In this document: positions 19,237 through 27,760 of the stretch, piece by piece | Position numbering within the stretch: position 1 is the stretch's first letter | Layout: every line of letters starts with the position of its first letter | Origin: Leisingera sp. M658 | GTDB lineage: Bacteria; Pseudomonadota; Alphaproteobacteria; Rhodobacterales; Rhodobacteraceae | Direction of reading: 5' to 3' | DNA length: 64,000 nucleotides | NCBI RefSeq assembly: GCF_025144145.1 | Contig: NZ_CP083546.1 | Location: forward strand, 3,178,501-3,242,500 | The notes under the pieces: model-generated | Seen by the model: the letters and a program-made list of their open reading frames with translations, nothing else | The model's database searches: none | Told to the model about the DNA's origin: nothing | Made by a program: the position numbers and the translations under genes

Positions 19237-21570
19237 ATGTTCCGTTCCTTGAAACTGGCTCACAAGCTGCCAATGCTTGTCATCGGCTCTGCACTTACCC
19301 TGACAATTGTCCTGATTGCTTTCAGCAGCAGCTACTTCCGTCGCAGTGTTGTTCACGATGCCGAAATATTCATGCAATCGATGATACAGGACCGCGAGGC
19401 GGCGCTTCAATCCTATCTCGCCTCTATCGAGGCCGCGATCCTGACAATTTCTTCAGTCCCATCAACCGCCAAGGCAATGAAAGACCTAAGCGTGACCTGG
19501 GCCACCCGGGAAGGATCCGGTCAAGAAGAGGTTCAGAACCTTTCGATGTTTGCCTCTGCCGCGTCGCCTTATGACATTCACTTCGAACGCAACCACCCAG
19601 CCTTCAAAAAGATGATGGAGCGGCTTGGGTTTTACGACATATTCCTGATCAGCCCGTCGGGCGACGTTATCTTTTCTGTCGCCAAGGAAGCCGATTACTC
19701 GACGAACTTGTCTGCCGGCCCCTTCAAGGAGTCTGGTCTTGCCCATGCGTTCCAGCTGGCTGCGGCCGGGGAGAAAGACACGGTCTATTTTTCCGACATC
19801 GCATCTTATGAGCCCAGTGCTGGTGCTCCCGCGGCATTTGCTGCCACCCGTATCGTGGACAGCGGCGGGCGCTACATCGGTGTCTTTGCGCTGCAGGCCG
19901 CAATTGACGGCATCGCCGGGATCACCTCCAGCTATGCTGGGGAGCTGAACACGCTGGACGTCTACCTTGCCGGGCAAGACCTCAAGGCACGGACTCCTTC
20001 CCGGCTTGAAGACGGGCATGCTCTGCTGGAGGAATTGCCGCCTCTGCCCCATATCCAAGGTGCCTTTGCCGCAGCGCCCCTGCCGGCCGCAGACGAAGAA
20101 ATCACATCTGCCGGAACATTTTACCCTTCTATTGCCAAGGCCGATGGCCGGGAAATTGCTGCGGTTTCAATGCCGGTGGCTTTCCGCAACCTCCAGTGGG
20201 CGCTGGTCGCAGAGCTTGACCGGGCCGAAATTCTGACCCCGGCAGTAACGCAACGGCGATTGATGATCCTGATATCCCTCAGCTGTGCAGCATTGGTTTC
20301 GGTGGCGGGCTGGCTGTTGGCGCGTTCAGTCACCAAGCCGATCGACCGTATTTGCACCGATATGGAAGCGGTTTCGTCAGGAAACCTGGAGACCGATGTC
20401 GAAGCGGCCCACCGGTCCGATGAGATTGGCAAAATCGGCAAGACGCTTGTCTCGATGCAATTAGACCTTAGACAGGCCCGCAGCGCCGAGGAGCATCGCA
20501 ACAAACTGCAGCTGGAACAGCAAATGGTGGTCGAAAGCCTCAGCGCCGGACTGGTCAGGCTATCGGCCGGGGATTTTTCCCGCCCAATAACTGAAACGTT
20601 CCCCAAAGATCACGAGCAACTGCGCCATGACTATAATCTGACGCTCGAAACCCTGAACGAGACTGTGCAGAAAGTTGTCGAAGCTGCTGCCAGTATCCGC
20701 AGCGGCGCTGCCGAGATCAGTCAAGCGTCTGATGATCTGTCGCACCGCACCGAAAGCCAGGCTGCAACGCTGGAACAGACAGCCGCGGCGCTGGATGAGC
20801 TGACTGCGTCGGTGAAATCCGCCGCAGACGGCGCCCGCAGCGTCGAGTCCACCATGGACGAAGCGCGTTCGGAAGCTGAGACCAGCGACTCGGTTGTACA
20901 GAACGCCGTTTCCGCAATGACTGAGATCGAGCAGAGTTCGAACCACATTTCCCAGATCATTTCCGTCATCGACGACATCGCCTTCCAGACCAACTTGCTG
21001 GCCTTGAATGCAGGCGTCGAGGCCGCGCGGGCAGGCGAAGCCGGTAAGGGGTTTGCCGTGGTCGCCTCTGAAGTGCGCGCGCTGGCGCAGCGGTCTTCGG
21101 ACGCGGCAATGGAGATCAAAACGCTGATCGGCGACAGTTCCAAACAGGTGAAGCGCGGGGTCGATCTGGTCGGCAAGGCCGGCGAGGCGCTGCAGAGCAT
21201 TGTTACGCGGGTTGCTCAAATCACAGAGCTTGTCTCCGGCATTGCCGAAGGGGCTGCGGAGCAGTCGACAGGACTGCATGAGATCAACACTGGTGTTACT
21301 CAGCTGGATCAGGTGACCCAGCAAAACGCGGCAATGGTGGAACAGGCAACCGCCGCAGGTCACATGCTGAACAGTGATGCGGGCAAATTGGCAGAACTTG
21401 TGGCGCATTTCACGATCAACAGCCAATCCCGGGCTGCACAGGGCATTCAGCTACCCGTCCGGAACAGCACTTCCGCTGACAACGCTGCGGCGGAGATGGC
21501 CGCCACAGACCAGCCAGCCCCGCCTGCAGCAACAGGAACGGACGGTATCGCCAAGTGGGAGAATTTCTAA
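19237..21570 (+). CDS. Methyl-accepting chemotaxis protein with a periplasmic sensor domain
   Basis: This 777-residue inner-membrane receptor has helix 1 at about 11-33, a periplasmic Cache-like domain (about 40-335), helix 2 at about 342-362, HAMP (about 363-420) and a cytoplasmic signalling domain. The conserved hairpin tip reads IAFQTNLLALNAGVEAARAGE. The protein ends in KWENF, which matches the xWxxF pentapeptide that tethers CheR/CheB. The start at 19237 (MFRSLKLAHK) was chosen because GGAGG lies 14 bases upstream; an in-frame upstream start at 19030 would add a sequence with no family features. No other chemotaxis genes are next to it. The ligand is unknown. Confidence 0.92.
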   Translation: MFRSLKLAHKLPMLVIGSALTLTIVLIAFSSSYFRRSVVHDAEIFMQSMIQDREAALQSYLASIEAAILTISSVPSTAKAMKDLSVTWATREGSGQEEVQNLSMFASAASPYDIHFERNHPAFKKMMERLGFYDIFLISPSGDVIFSVAKEADYSTNLSAGPFKESGLAHAFQLAAAGEKDTVYFSDIASYEPSAGAPAAFAATRIVDSGGRYIGVFALQAAIDGIAGITSSYAGELNTLDVYLAGQDLKARTPSRLEDGHALLEELPPLPHIQGAFAAAPLPAADEEITSAGTFYPSIAKADGREIAAVSMPVAFRNLQWALVAELDRAEILTPAVTQRRLMILISLSCAALVSVAGWLLARSVTKPIDRICTDMEAVSSGNLETDVEAAHRSDEIGKIGKTLVSMQLDLRQARSAEEHRNKLQLEQQMVVESLSAGLVRLSAGDFSRPITETFPKDHEQLRHDYNLTLETLNETVQKVVEAAASIRSGAAEISQASDDLSHRTESQAATLEQTAAALDELTASVKSAADGARSVESTMDEARSEAETSDSVVQNAVSAMTEIEQSSNHISQIISVIDDIAFQTNLLALNAGVEAARAGEAGKGFAVVASEVRALAQRSSDAAMEIKTLIGDSSKQVKRGVDLVGKAGEALQSIVTRVAQITELVSGIAEGAAEQSTGLHEINTGVTQLDQVTQQNAAMVEQATAAGHMLNSDAGKLAELVAHFTINSQSRAAQGIQLPVRNSTSADNAAAEMAATDQPAPPAATGTDGIAKWENF

Positions 21571-22048
21571 CCCCAGCCGAAAGAACAGAGCACCATGAAG
21601 GCCGGCAAAGGCCTGACTTCCTGTGTTCCCGCCTTTCAAATGCGGTGTATCCGGACTTCGGGCATGCCGCTTTCTGCCCAAAAAACTGTAACCCGCGGGC
21701 TGGCATACTGACTGCACAATTCTGAACAGTGCTCAATCAAACGGGCGAGGCCGTCCTTGCAAAGGCAATTCTGTCCAAACTGCCGAAAATCCTCCTCATT
21801 CCCGCTCGGCAGCAGAGCTGTTTCCAATCCGCTCACATTCCGAAACGCAAAGATTTCACAAAATGGGCTGTCACAACGCAATTTGGCGCAAAAAAATCCC
21901 AAACTCTATCCACAGCTTCGGATTTCTTTAGTCAAATTCGTCAGGGTAATTAACCTATGCGACAGTCAACATATGGTACGTTACCCTTATACGAGTGGAC
22001 CCGGATACTCACACCCCCGGGCAAAATGTGTTTCACAAGGGGAAGATA
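21571..22048. other. Intergenic region between receptor and response regulator genes
   Basis: These 478 bases have no supported gene. The second half is AT-rich and likely contains the promoter for the three-gene signalling set. AAGGGGAAG at 22037-22045 is the ribosome site of the next gene. Confidence 0.5.
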
Positions 22049-22780
22049 ATGAGAAATGTTAGCTATTCGGACATGACTGCCCCGCCGGCGCTGCAGCCGG
22101 TCATACTCAACATCCTGTCTGTGGATGATGATGAAATCGACAGGCTACGCTTAAGCAAACTATGCCGCAAAGCCGGGATGAAAGCTGAATTCTTTGAGGC
22201 TGCCAACCTGGAAGAAATGCGCCAGCAGCTGGAGATAGAGCAATATGATCTGGTGTTTCTGGATCATAACCTTGGCATGGACACCGGGCTTGACGCACTC
22301 AAAATTCTGCTGACGCATGAAGAGCAAGTCCAGGCCGTGCCGATCATGCTGACAAGCATGACCAACTATCAGATTGCCGTTGAAGCCATGCGGCGCGGCT
22401 GCGCCGACTACATAGTCAAGGAAGAGCTGTCCGCCGACACGCTGATCAAATCCATCGCCTCCGCGATTGAACGGCGGGCGCTTTATGGCCAGCTCAGCAG
22501 CGCGCGCGCATCTGAAAAAGAGCTCCGGCGGATATTCAAGCGCTTCATTGTCGGCTGCGGCCCAGACCTTCGGCTGCTGCTGAGCCGCACGCTTGCCGGT
22601 GTCCGAATGATCAAGACACAAGCCCGGCAGGATGACACCGTGCCTTCCGCCATTCTGTCCGACGTCTCACTTCTTGAGCGAAGCTGCAAGGATCTGGTTG
22701 TGTTCATGGATGACCTGGACAGCGTTATTTCAGACACCCGGGAAATCACTGCGAAGGCGAATCCCAGCCTGCTCCAATAA
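22049..22780 (+). CDS. Response regulator with a degenerate histidine-kinase-like C-terminus
   Basis: This 243-residue protein has an N-terminal receiver domain (about residues 18-142; acidic VDDDE, phospho-acceptor D72 in VFLDHN, conserved Lys in DYIVKEE). The C-terminal part (about 150-235) is helical. It contains GPDLRLLLSRTL at 171-182, which lines up with the HisKA H-box HDMRAPI of the kinase downstream but has Pro172 where the phospho-histidine should be. No ATPase domain follows. The start at 22049 follows AAGGGGAAG. It may be a docking or dimerising partner for the kinase. Confidence 0.82.
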   Translation: MRNVSYSDMTAPPALQPVILNILSVDDDEIDRLRLSKLCRKAGMKAEFFEAANLEEMRQQLEIEQYDLVFLDHNLGMDTGLDALKILLTHEEQVQAVPIMLTSMTNYQIAVEAMRRGCADYIVKEELSADTLIKSIASAIERRALYGQLSSARASEKELRRIFKRFIVGCGPDLRLLLSRTLAGVRMIKTQARQDDTVPSAILSDVSLLERSCKDLVVFMDDLDSVISDTREITAKANPSLLQ

Positions 22781-23038
22781 CATTCCGCTTCACGGGTCTG
22801 CACAAAAGAACCTTAGATATGTCCAAGGCGTTCATGAAACTGAAGGTCAAAGTTGTGTTCATATTCTTTTGTGCCATCCGGGTCACTCGCCCGCGACATT
22901 CCCTTGCCGGCCACCCCGTTCCAAGATGCCGGGTTCAGAGACTGGCTGCTATGATGCCGGGCCTCAACCAGGACGACCCAGAGGGGCATTCTGCAGGGTG
23001 AAGTAGCCGCAGGAAACGCCAATAAAGGACATGGCGAC

Positions 23039-23533
23039 ATGATTTCCAGTTCCCAAACCGCTAGCCGCCCGGCCCTGAACATTATCCTTGTCGAAGATGA
23101 CGACGGTGATGCAAAAGCCCTGAACCGCGCATTCGACCGGGCCCGGATTGCCAACCCGATCAAACGGTTCGTGGACGGAGTTGAGGCTCTGGCGTTTCTG
23201 CGCGGTGAAATGCACCAAGTGCCGCCGCCCAACTTTGTTGTGTTGAGCGATATCAATATGCCCCGCAAGAACGGGATTGAGCTTCTGAAGGAAATCCGCG
23301 CTGATCCGGTGCTGCACAAGGTCCTTTTTATTGTGCTGACAACCTCTGCCGACGAACGGGATATTTCCGCCGCCTACGCCAACAATGTCGCTGGATACAT
23401 TCTCAAATCCAATGCCGGCGGCATGTTTGTCGACTTGATGGCAACCCTCGACAACTACTGGCGCATAGTAGAACTGCCCGATATCCACGTCAGAAAGGTG
23501 TCCGATGACGGTCCTCAACATTCTGGTCATTGA
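23039..23533 (+). CDS. Single-domain response regulator (Rcp1-like)
   Basis: This 164-residue protein is a lone receiver domain. VEDDDGD acidic residues sit near 19-24, the phospho-acceptor is D71 (LSDINMP), the Thr/Ser switch is in VLTTSAD, and the Lys is in YILKSN. The IN-MPRKNG loop and the inserted FLRGE segment resemble Rcp1-type regulators that work with bacteriophytochrome-like kinases. There is no output domain. Its end overlaps the next gene by 29 bp in another frame, which implies coupling. Confidence 0.9.
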   Translation: MISSSQTASRPALNIILVEDDDGDAKALNRAFDRARIANPIKRFVDGVEALAFLRGEMHQVPPPNFVVLSDINMPRKNGIELLKEIRADPVLHKVLFIVLTTSADERDISAAYANNVAGYILKSNAGGMFVDLMATLDNYWRIVELPDIHVRKVSDDGPQHSGH

Positions 23534-24596
23534 TGATGACGCCGGTGACCGGAAACTAGCGCGCAGACTGCTGCAGCATCTGTATCCGGATGCCAATGTA
23601 ATTGAGGCCGACTGCGGAGAGGCCGCCTTGTCTCACTCCGGCCTTCCTGTGGAAGTGATCCTGCTGGACTATCTCCTGCCGGATGGCACCGGACTCGACC
23701 TGATTGCGCGGCTGACCGAAACCTGGCCGCGGGCGGTTTTGTTCATGACGACCGGTCAGGGGGATGAGGAAATCGCCAAAAGTGTCATTTTGGCCGGCGC
23801 AAGTGACTACATCCCAAAATCTGCGATCACTTCTGAAGCCCTGATGCGGATGATCAAGAACGGGCAGAAAGTTGCAGACATGCGCTGGCGGATCCAGGAA
23901 CAGCAGAACGAGCTGCGCCTTTTCTCCGATGTGCTGGTACATGATATGCGGGCGCCGATCCGGGCCATAAAATTCCTTAGCGATCAGATACACGAGGACT
24001 ACCAGAACGGCGATCTTGAGGAAGTGGCCCGGCAATTCGAACTGATGAAAAAATCGGTGCGCAAAACGTCTGAATTGATCGAAGGGCTGGCCTCCCATAT
24101 CAACCCGCACAGCAATGGCAAGCCTGCCCATGTGACCGTCGAAAGCCTCTTTGACAGCTTGCGGGCAGTCATGGCCCAGGATCTTGTGCAATCCGGCGTC
24201 CGGATACGATGGCATTCCGGCGGGCTGGCCGGCTTGTGCTTTCCGCCGGACATCGTGCAATTGCTGCAAAACCTGATCGGCAATGCGATCAAATACAGCG
24301 GTGGCAAAACCGCTGAGGTTTCCGTGACTGCGGAACGTGCCGGGTCCGGATTGATGATATCCGTTGCCGACAACGGAATCGGCGTTCCAGCGCAATACCG
24401 GGAAAAGATTTTTGAGCCGTTCAAGCGGCTGCAGCGTGGCAGTGATCAACCAGGCAGCGGTCTGGGTCTGGCGACCTGCGCCAAGATCGCCAAGCGTCAC
24501 AACGGAACGATCTGGTGCGATCCAGAGGCGGACGCAGGCACCACAATCCGCTTCACAATCGACCTTGAGGCCGGACTGGCACGGGAAACGGCCTGA
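23505..24596 (+). CDS. Hybrid sensor: receiver-HisKA-HATPase kinase
   Basis: This soluble 363-residue protein has a receiver domain first (about 1-120; D55 in LLDYLLPDG), then a coiled linker, a HisKA domain with H146 (VHDMRAPIR) and a HATPase domain with N-box QNLIGNAIKYS, G1 DNGIGVP and G2 GSGLGLA. It has no transmembrane segment and no PAS or GAF sensor, so its input must arrive through its receiver domain or by protein contact. It is the last gene of the three-gene set. Confidence 0.9.
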   Translation: MTVLNILVIDDDAGDRKLARRLLQHLYPDANVIEADCGEAALSHSGLPVEVILLDYLLPDGTGLDLIARLTETWPRAVLFMTTGQGDEEIAKSVILAGASDYIPKSAITSEALMRMIKNGQKVADMRWRIQEQQNELRLFSDVLVHDMRAPIRAIKFLSDQIHEDYQNGDLEEVARQFELMKKSVRKTSELIEGLASHINPHSNGKPAHVTVESLFDSLRAVMAQDLVQSGVRIRWHSGGLAGLCFPPDIVQLLQNLIGNAIKYSGGKTAEVSVTAERAGSGLMISVADNGIGVPAQYREKIFEPFKRLQRGSDQPGSGLGLATCAKIAKRHNGTIWCDPEADAGTTIRFTIDLEAGLARETA

Positions 24597-25302
24597 TTGT
24601 TGTATTGCTCCTTCCCGCGGCAAGCAGCACTATACAAGGAAAGGCAGATCACGATTGCACCCCGCCCGGTGCCTGCAGGGCCAAAGAGCATTCAGATGTC
24701 CTTCACCCAGCCCCTTCAGAGCGGACAGCAAATACGCAGTTTCCTGCTCTGGGTTCCAATGCCAAATAAAACTTTGATGTAATCCGGCCGCCCCAAGGGA
24801 CCCGGCACATTACCACAATAGTGACCGACCGTGCAGGTATCCCGCTTGCGCATCCGCTGTTTCGGCAGCAGTCATCCCGGTTGGGACAGTCGACAGCGGA
24901 TGCGCAAAGAAGACCGCTCAGGACTCTGCTTTTCCATGGCGGCATTGTTGAACAGAATTCCGCTCATCTTCCCTGTTCCGCGCATAATTTCCTCCGTAGT
25001 CATTCTGCTAAGAGAGAACTATGTTTATTGAACCGCATTGAAGCCAGACTTCTTCAGCAACCTCTTTATGGATATTGCCGCAGGTCCGGCAATGCGCGTA
25101 AGGCCAAAATGATCCCGCAGATGGGCTTTTGGAAAGACAGGCTGTGCGCGCCCTGTTCCGCGGCCTTTGAGTTGAAAACTATTCCTTAATGCCCTTTTTG
25201 GCGAACCTGCTTCCGGCACGCATTCTTAAGCTTGCGCTGCGTTCAAATGAAACGGGCCAGGATATCGTCCAGCGCGTTGCGATTACTCGGTCTATCAGAC
25301 TG
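24597..25302. other. Long intergenic region, possibly degraded sequence
   Basis: These 706 bases lie between converging genes. Short open frames occur on both strands but none has recognisable domains. A GGCATTGTTGAACAGAAT stretch at about 24941-24958 looks like the terminal repeats of some IS5-family elements, but no partner end or transposase remnant was found. The composition is lower in GC than in flanking genes. Confidence 0.4.
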
Positions 25303-26388
25303 CTAATTACCTGCCGCGTCCTTGATCAGTGCCGCAAGACGAAAGAACCCATGCGCCATTTTGGTGTAGGGCATCAGCAGAAAAAAGGTCAGCACCGCGC
25401 CAAGATGCAACGGCAGCAAAACCGCAACCGCCGCAGTGCCCGCAGAAGCATAAAGCAACAAACCGCTGAGCGATACGAACCCCAGCAGCAGCACAAACCC
25501 CATTTCTCCGGCCCATACCCGTCTGGCTCCCAAGGCCGGTTCAGCCTTAAGCTTCAGCCGGGCCAGTTCCAGGCAGCCTGCTGTCAGCAGCAGCCCGCCT
25601 GGAACGCCCAGCAGCTTAGGCAGGCTGAGCAGCCCGTAGGGCGCGGGCCAATCGAAAACGTAATGCATAATGGTACCCGATATGGTTGACCCGAAGCACA
25701 TGAAGACCCCCCACACAACCGCCTGATGTGCGTATCTGCGTGCGTTGGAAAAGCGGTCTTCGTCTTCAAAATTGCACCCCTGCCCCTGACCGCCTGACAG
25801 GTCCTTCATATATGCGGCACGGCTCAATGCCTGACGGATTTGGGACCTCCCAACCCCCTGCCCGCCCACATGGCGCCAATATCGGCGCAAGGACACAAAC
25901 AGCGCCAGAAGCGGCAGCAGGAAGGCGGGCATGAACACCGAGACCATCAGCCCGTGGCTCATCACCGCATAAAAACCTTCACCGCTTTCGGGGCGCAGCG
26001 TCTGCGCGGCCCAGAACAGCACTGCAAACCCCAGCATCAGGGCCACGGCCAGCGCCGTGCCGCTGCGCTGGAACAGCCTGGCCAAGGGGCTGGGCCAGGC
26101 AAAGCGCTCCCAGCTTTCGGTGCGCACTTCTGCCAGAATACCGGGCAGGTTCAGGTCGAACTCATGCGGTTCGGTGTATTGGCAGGCGTAGTAGCAGCCA
26201 CGGCAGTTGTGGCAGAGGTTGGCGAATTGGGTAACATCGGCGTCAGCAAAGCTGCGCTGCCGCATGATTGCCGGAAAGACTGAACAATAGCCCTCGCAGT
26301 AACGGCAGGCATTGCAGATCTCGATCTGGCGGCGGGCTTCGTCGATCCGGGCCGCCGCCTTGCGCTCCATTTGGCTCTGTTCAAACAT
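25303..26388 (-). CDS. TcuB-like membrane iron-sulfur electron-transfer protein
   Basis: This 361-residue protein resembles TcuB of tricarballylate use, which re-oxidises the flavin of its dehydrogenase partner. The N-terminus carries two ferredoxin-like clusters: CNACRYCEGYC (about 30-40), then CHNCRGCYYAC (about 63-73). The rest is membrane helices with His residues that may bind haem (for example in the VMSHGLMVSVF and YAHQAVVWGVF segments). Its start overlaps the dehydrogenase gene by 8 bp. It is the last gene of the operon. The electron donor may not be tricarballylate here. Confidence 0.82.
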   Translation of the reverse strand: MFEQSQMERKAAARIDEARRQIEICNACRYCEGYCSVFPAIMRQRSFADADVTQFANLCHNCRGCYYACQYTEPHEFDLNLPGILAEVRTESWERFAWPSPLARLFQRSGTALAVALMLGFAVLFWAAQTLRPESGEGFYAVMSHGLMVSVFMPAFLLPLLALFVSLRRYWRHVGGQGVGRSQIRQALSRAAYMKDLSGGQGQGCNFEDEDRFSNARRYAHQAVVWGVFMCFGSTISGTIMHYVFDWPAPYGLLSLPKLLGVPGGLLLTAGCLELARLKLKAEPALGARRVWAGEMGFVLLLGFVSLSGLLLYASAGTAAVAVLLPLHLGAVLTFFLLMPYTKMAHGFFRLAALIKDAAGN

Positions 26389-27760
26389 ATCGGGCGGCCT
26401 CCCGGCCCGCGATACGGCCGAAAACCGTGCCGATGGTCATGCCGAAGCCGGCCAGATAGCCCTGCCCCAGGATCGAACCGGCCATAGTCTCGCCTGCGGC
26501 CCAAAGGTTTTCAACCGGTCCATCCGCACCTTGCACCTGGGCGGTCTCGTCCACCTTGAATCCCAGATAGGTAAAGGTCACGCCGGGGCGCAGCGAGTAG
26601 CCGTAAAACGGCGGCTCGGTGATCGGGCGGGCCCAGTTGGTCTTGGGAGGAGTGAGGCCTTCGGTCGCCAGCCCATCCAGCTCGGTCGGGTGAAAAGTCC
26701 CGGGGCGGCAGGAGGCGTTGAAGGTTCCGATAGTCCTCGCGAGCTTCTGCGGGTCCAGCCCCAGCTTGCCCGCCAGTTCCGGAATCGTGTCCGCAGTGAC
26801 CGGCGGGAAGACCGAGGGCATGAACAGGTCCTTGGATTTCGAGTCGATGATCGAATAGGCCACCTGCTCCGGCTCGGCAGCCACCAGCCGCCCCCAGATC
26901 GCATAGCGCTTGGGCCAGACATCCTCGCCCTCGTTATAGAAACGGTCGCCATGTTTGTTCACCACCACTGAGAACGGCACGCAGTCGAGCCGGGTGACAA
27001 TGCCGCCATCGAACTTGGGCGCGCGGCCGTCGATCGCCACCGCGTGGCATTGGGTCGGATCGCCGATGGACTGCACCCCCTGCCCCAGCAGATTGAACAG
27101 CACATCGCCGCGGTTGTAAGGCGTGCCGCGGATCAGGAAGTTCTCCGCCTCCGGCCCCCAGGCCTCGACCAGCCGTTCGATATTGCCTTGAAAACCGCCA
27201 GAGGCCGCCACCACCGCGGGCGGGCTGAGACTGTGGCGCGCGCCGCCATGGGTGAAATCAACCCTGGTAATCCGGTCCCTGTCCAGTTCGATATGGGTGA
27301 CTGGCGCCTCATAGAGCACCTCGACCCCCAGCGCCTCCGCGGTGCGGTAATAGGCGTTGACCAGCGCCTTGCCGCCGCCAAGGAAAAAGGCGTTGGTGCG
27401 GCTCAGCGACAAGGTGCCCGACAGCGAGGGCTGGAACCGCACCCCATGCGCCTCCATCCAGGGCTGGCTCTCCTGGCTGCCGCGGATCGCCATGCGGGCC
27501 AGGCGCTCGTCGGTATTGCCTTTTGTCACCAGCAAGAGGTCGTTGTAATATTCATCCTCTCCGTAGGTGCCGGTCAGCACCGACAGAGGCCCGTCATGCA
27601 TGCAGCGGAAGTTGCGGGTGTGGCGCGAGTTGCCACCGCGGTAGGGCTTGGGCGCGGCCTCCAGCATCAGCACGCGCTTGCCCGCCTCCGCCGCGGTGAT
27701 CGCAGCGCAAAGGGCGGCATTGCCGCCGCCCGCCACAACGATATCGGGATAGCTCATCAT
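26381..27760 (-). CDS. TcuA-like FAD-dependent dehydrogenase
   Basis: This 459-residue soluble flavoprotein is of the fumarate reductase/succinate dehydrogenase type (FAD_binding_2). The N-terminal dinucleotide fold is VVAGGGNAALCAAITAAEAG, the closing FAD contact is LWAAGETMAGSILGQGYLAG, and there is a GGFQGNIERL segment. The nearest named family is TcuA, which oxidises tricarballylate to cis-aconitate together with TcuB. Here it sits in an operon with amine-demethylating enzymes, so its substrate is likely a different carboxylate. It overlaps neighbours by 8 bp (tcuB-like) and 4 bp (ThDP enzyme). Confidence 0.85.
   Translation of the reverse strand: MMSYPDIVVAGGGNAALCAAITAAEAGKRVLMLEAAPKPYRGGNSRHTRNFRCMHDGPLSVLTGTYGEDEYYNDLLLVTKGNTDERLARMAIRGSQESQPWMEAHGVRFQPSLSGTLSLSRTNAFFLGGGKALVNAYYRTAEALGVEVLYEAPVTHIELDRDRITRVDFTHGGARHSLSPPAVVAASGGFQGNIERLVEAWGPEAENFLIRGTPYNRGDVLFNLLGQGVQSIGDPTQCHAVAIDGRAPKFDGGIVTRLDCVPFSVVVNKHGDRFYNEGEDVWPKRYAIWGRLVAAEPEQVAYSIIDSKSKDLFMPSVFPPVTADTIPELAGKLGLDPQKLARTIGTFNASCRPGTFHPTELDGLATEGLTPPKTNWARPITEPPFYGYSLRPGVTFTYLGFKVDETAQVQGADGPVENLWAAGETMAGSILGQGYLAGFGMTIGTVFGRIAGREAARYV

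Noticed and set aside
24821-25189. Open frame of 122 codons in the gap before the tcuB-like gene
   Set aside because: No recognisable transposase or other domain, and codon use is unlike the neighbours.
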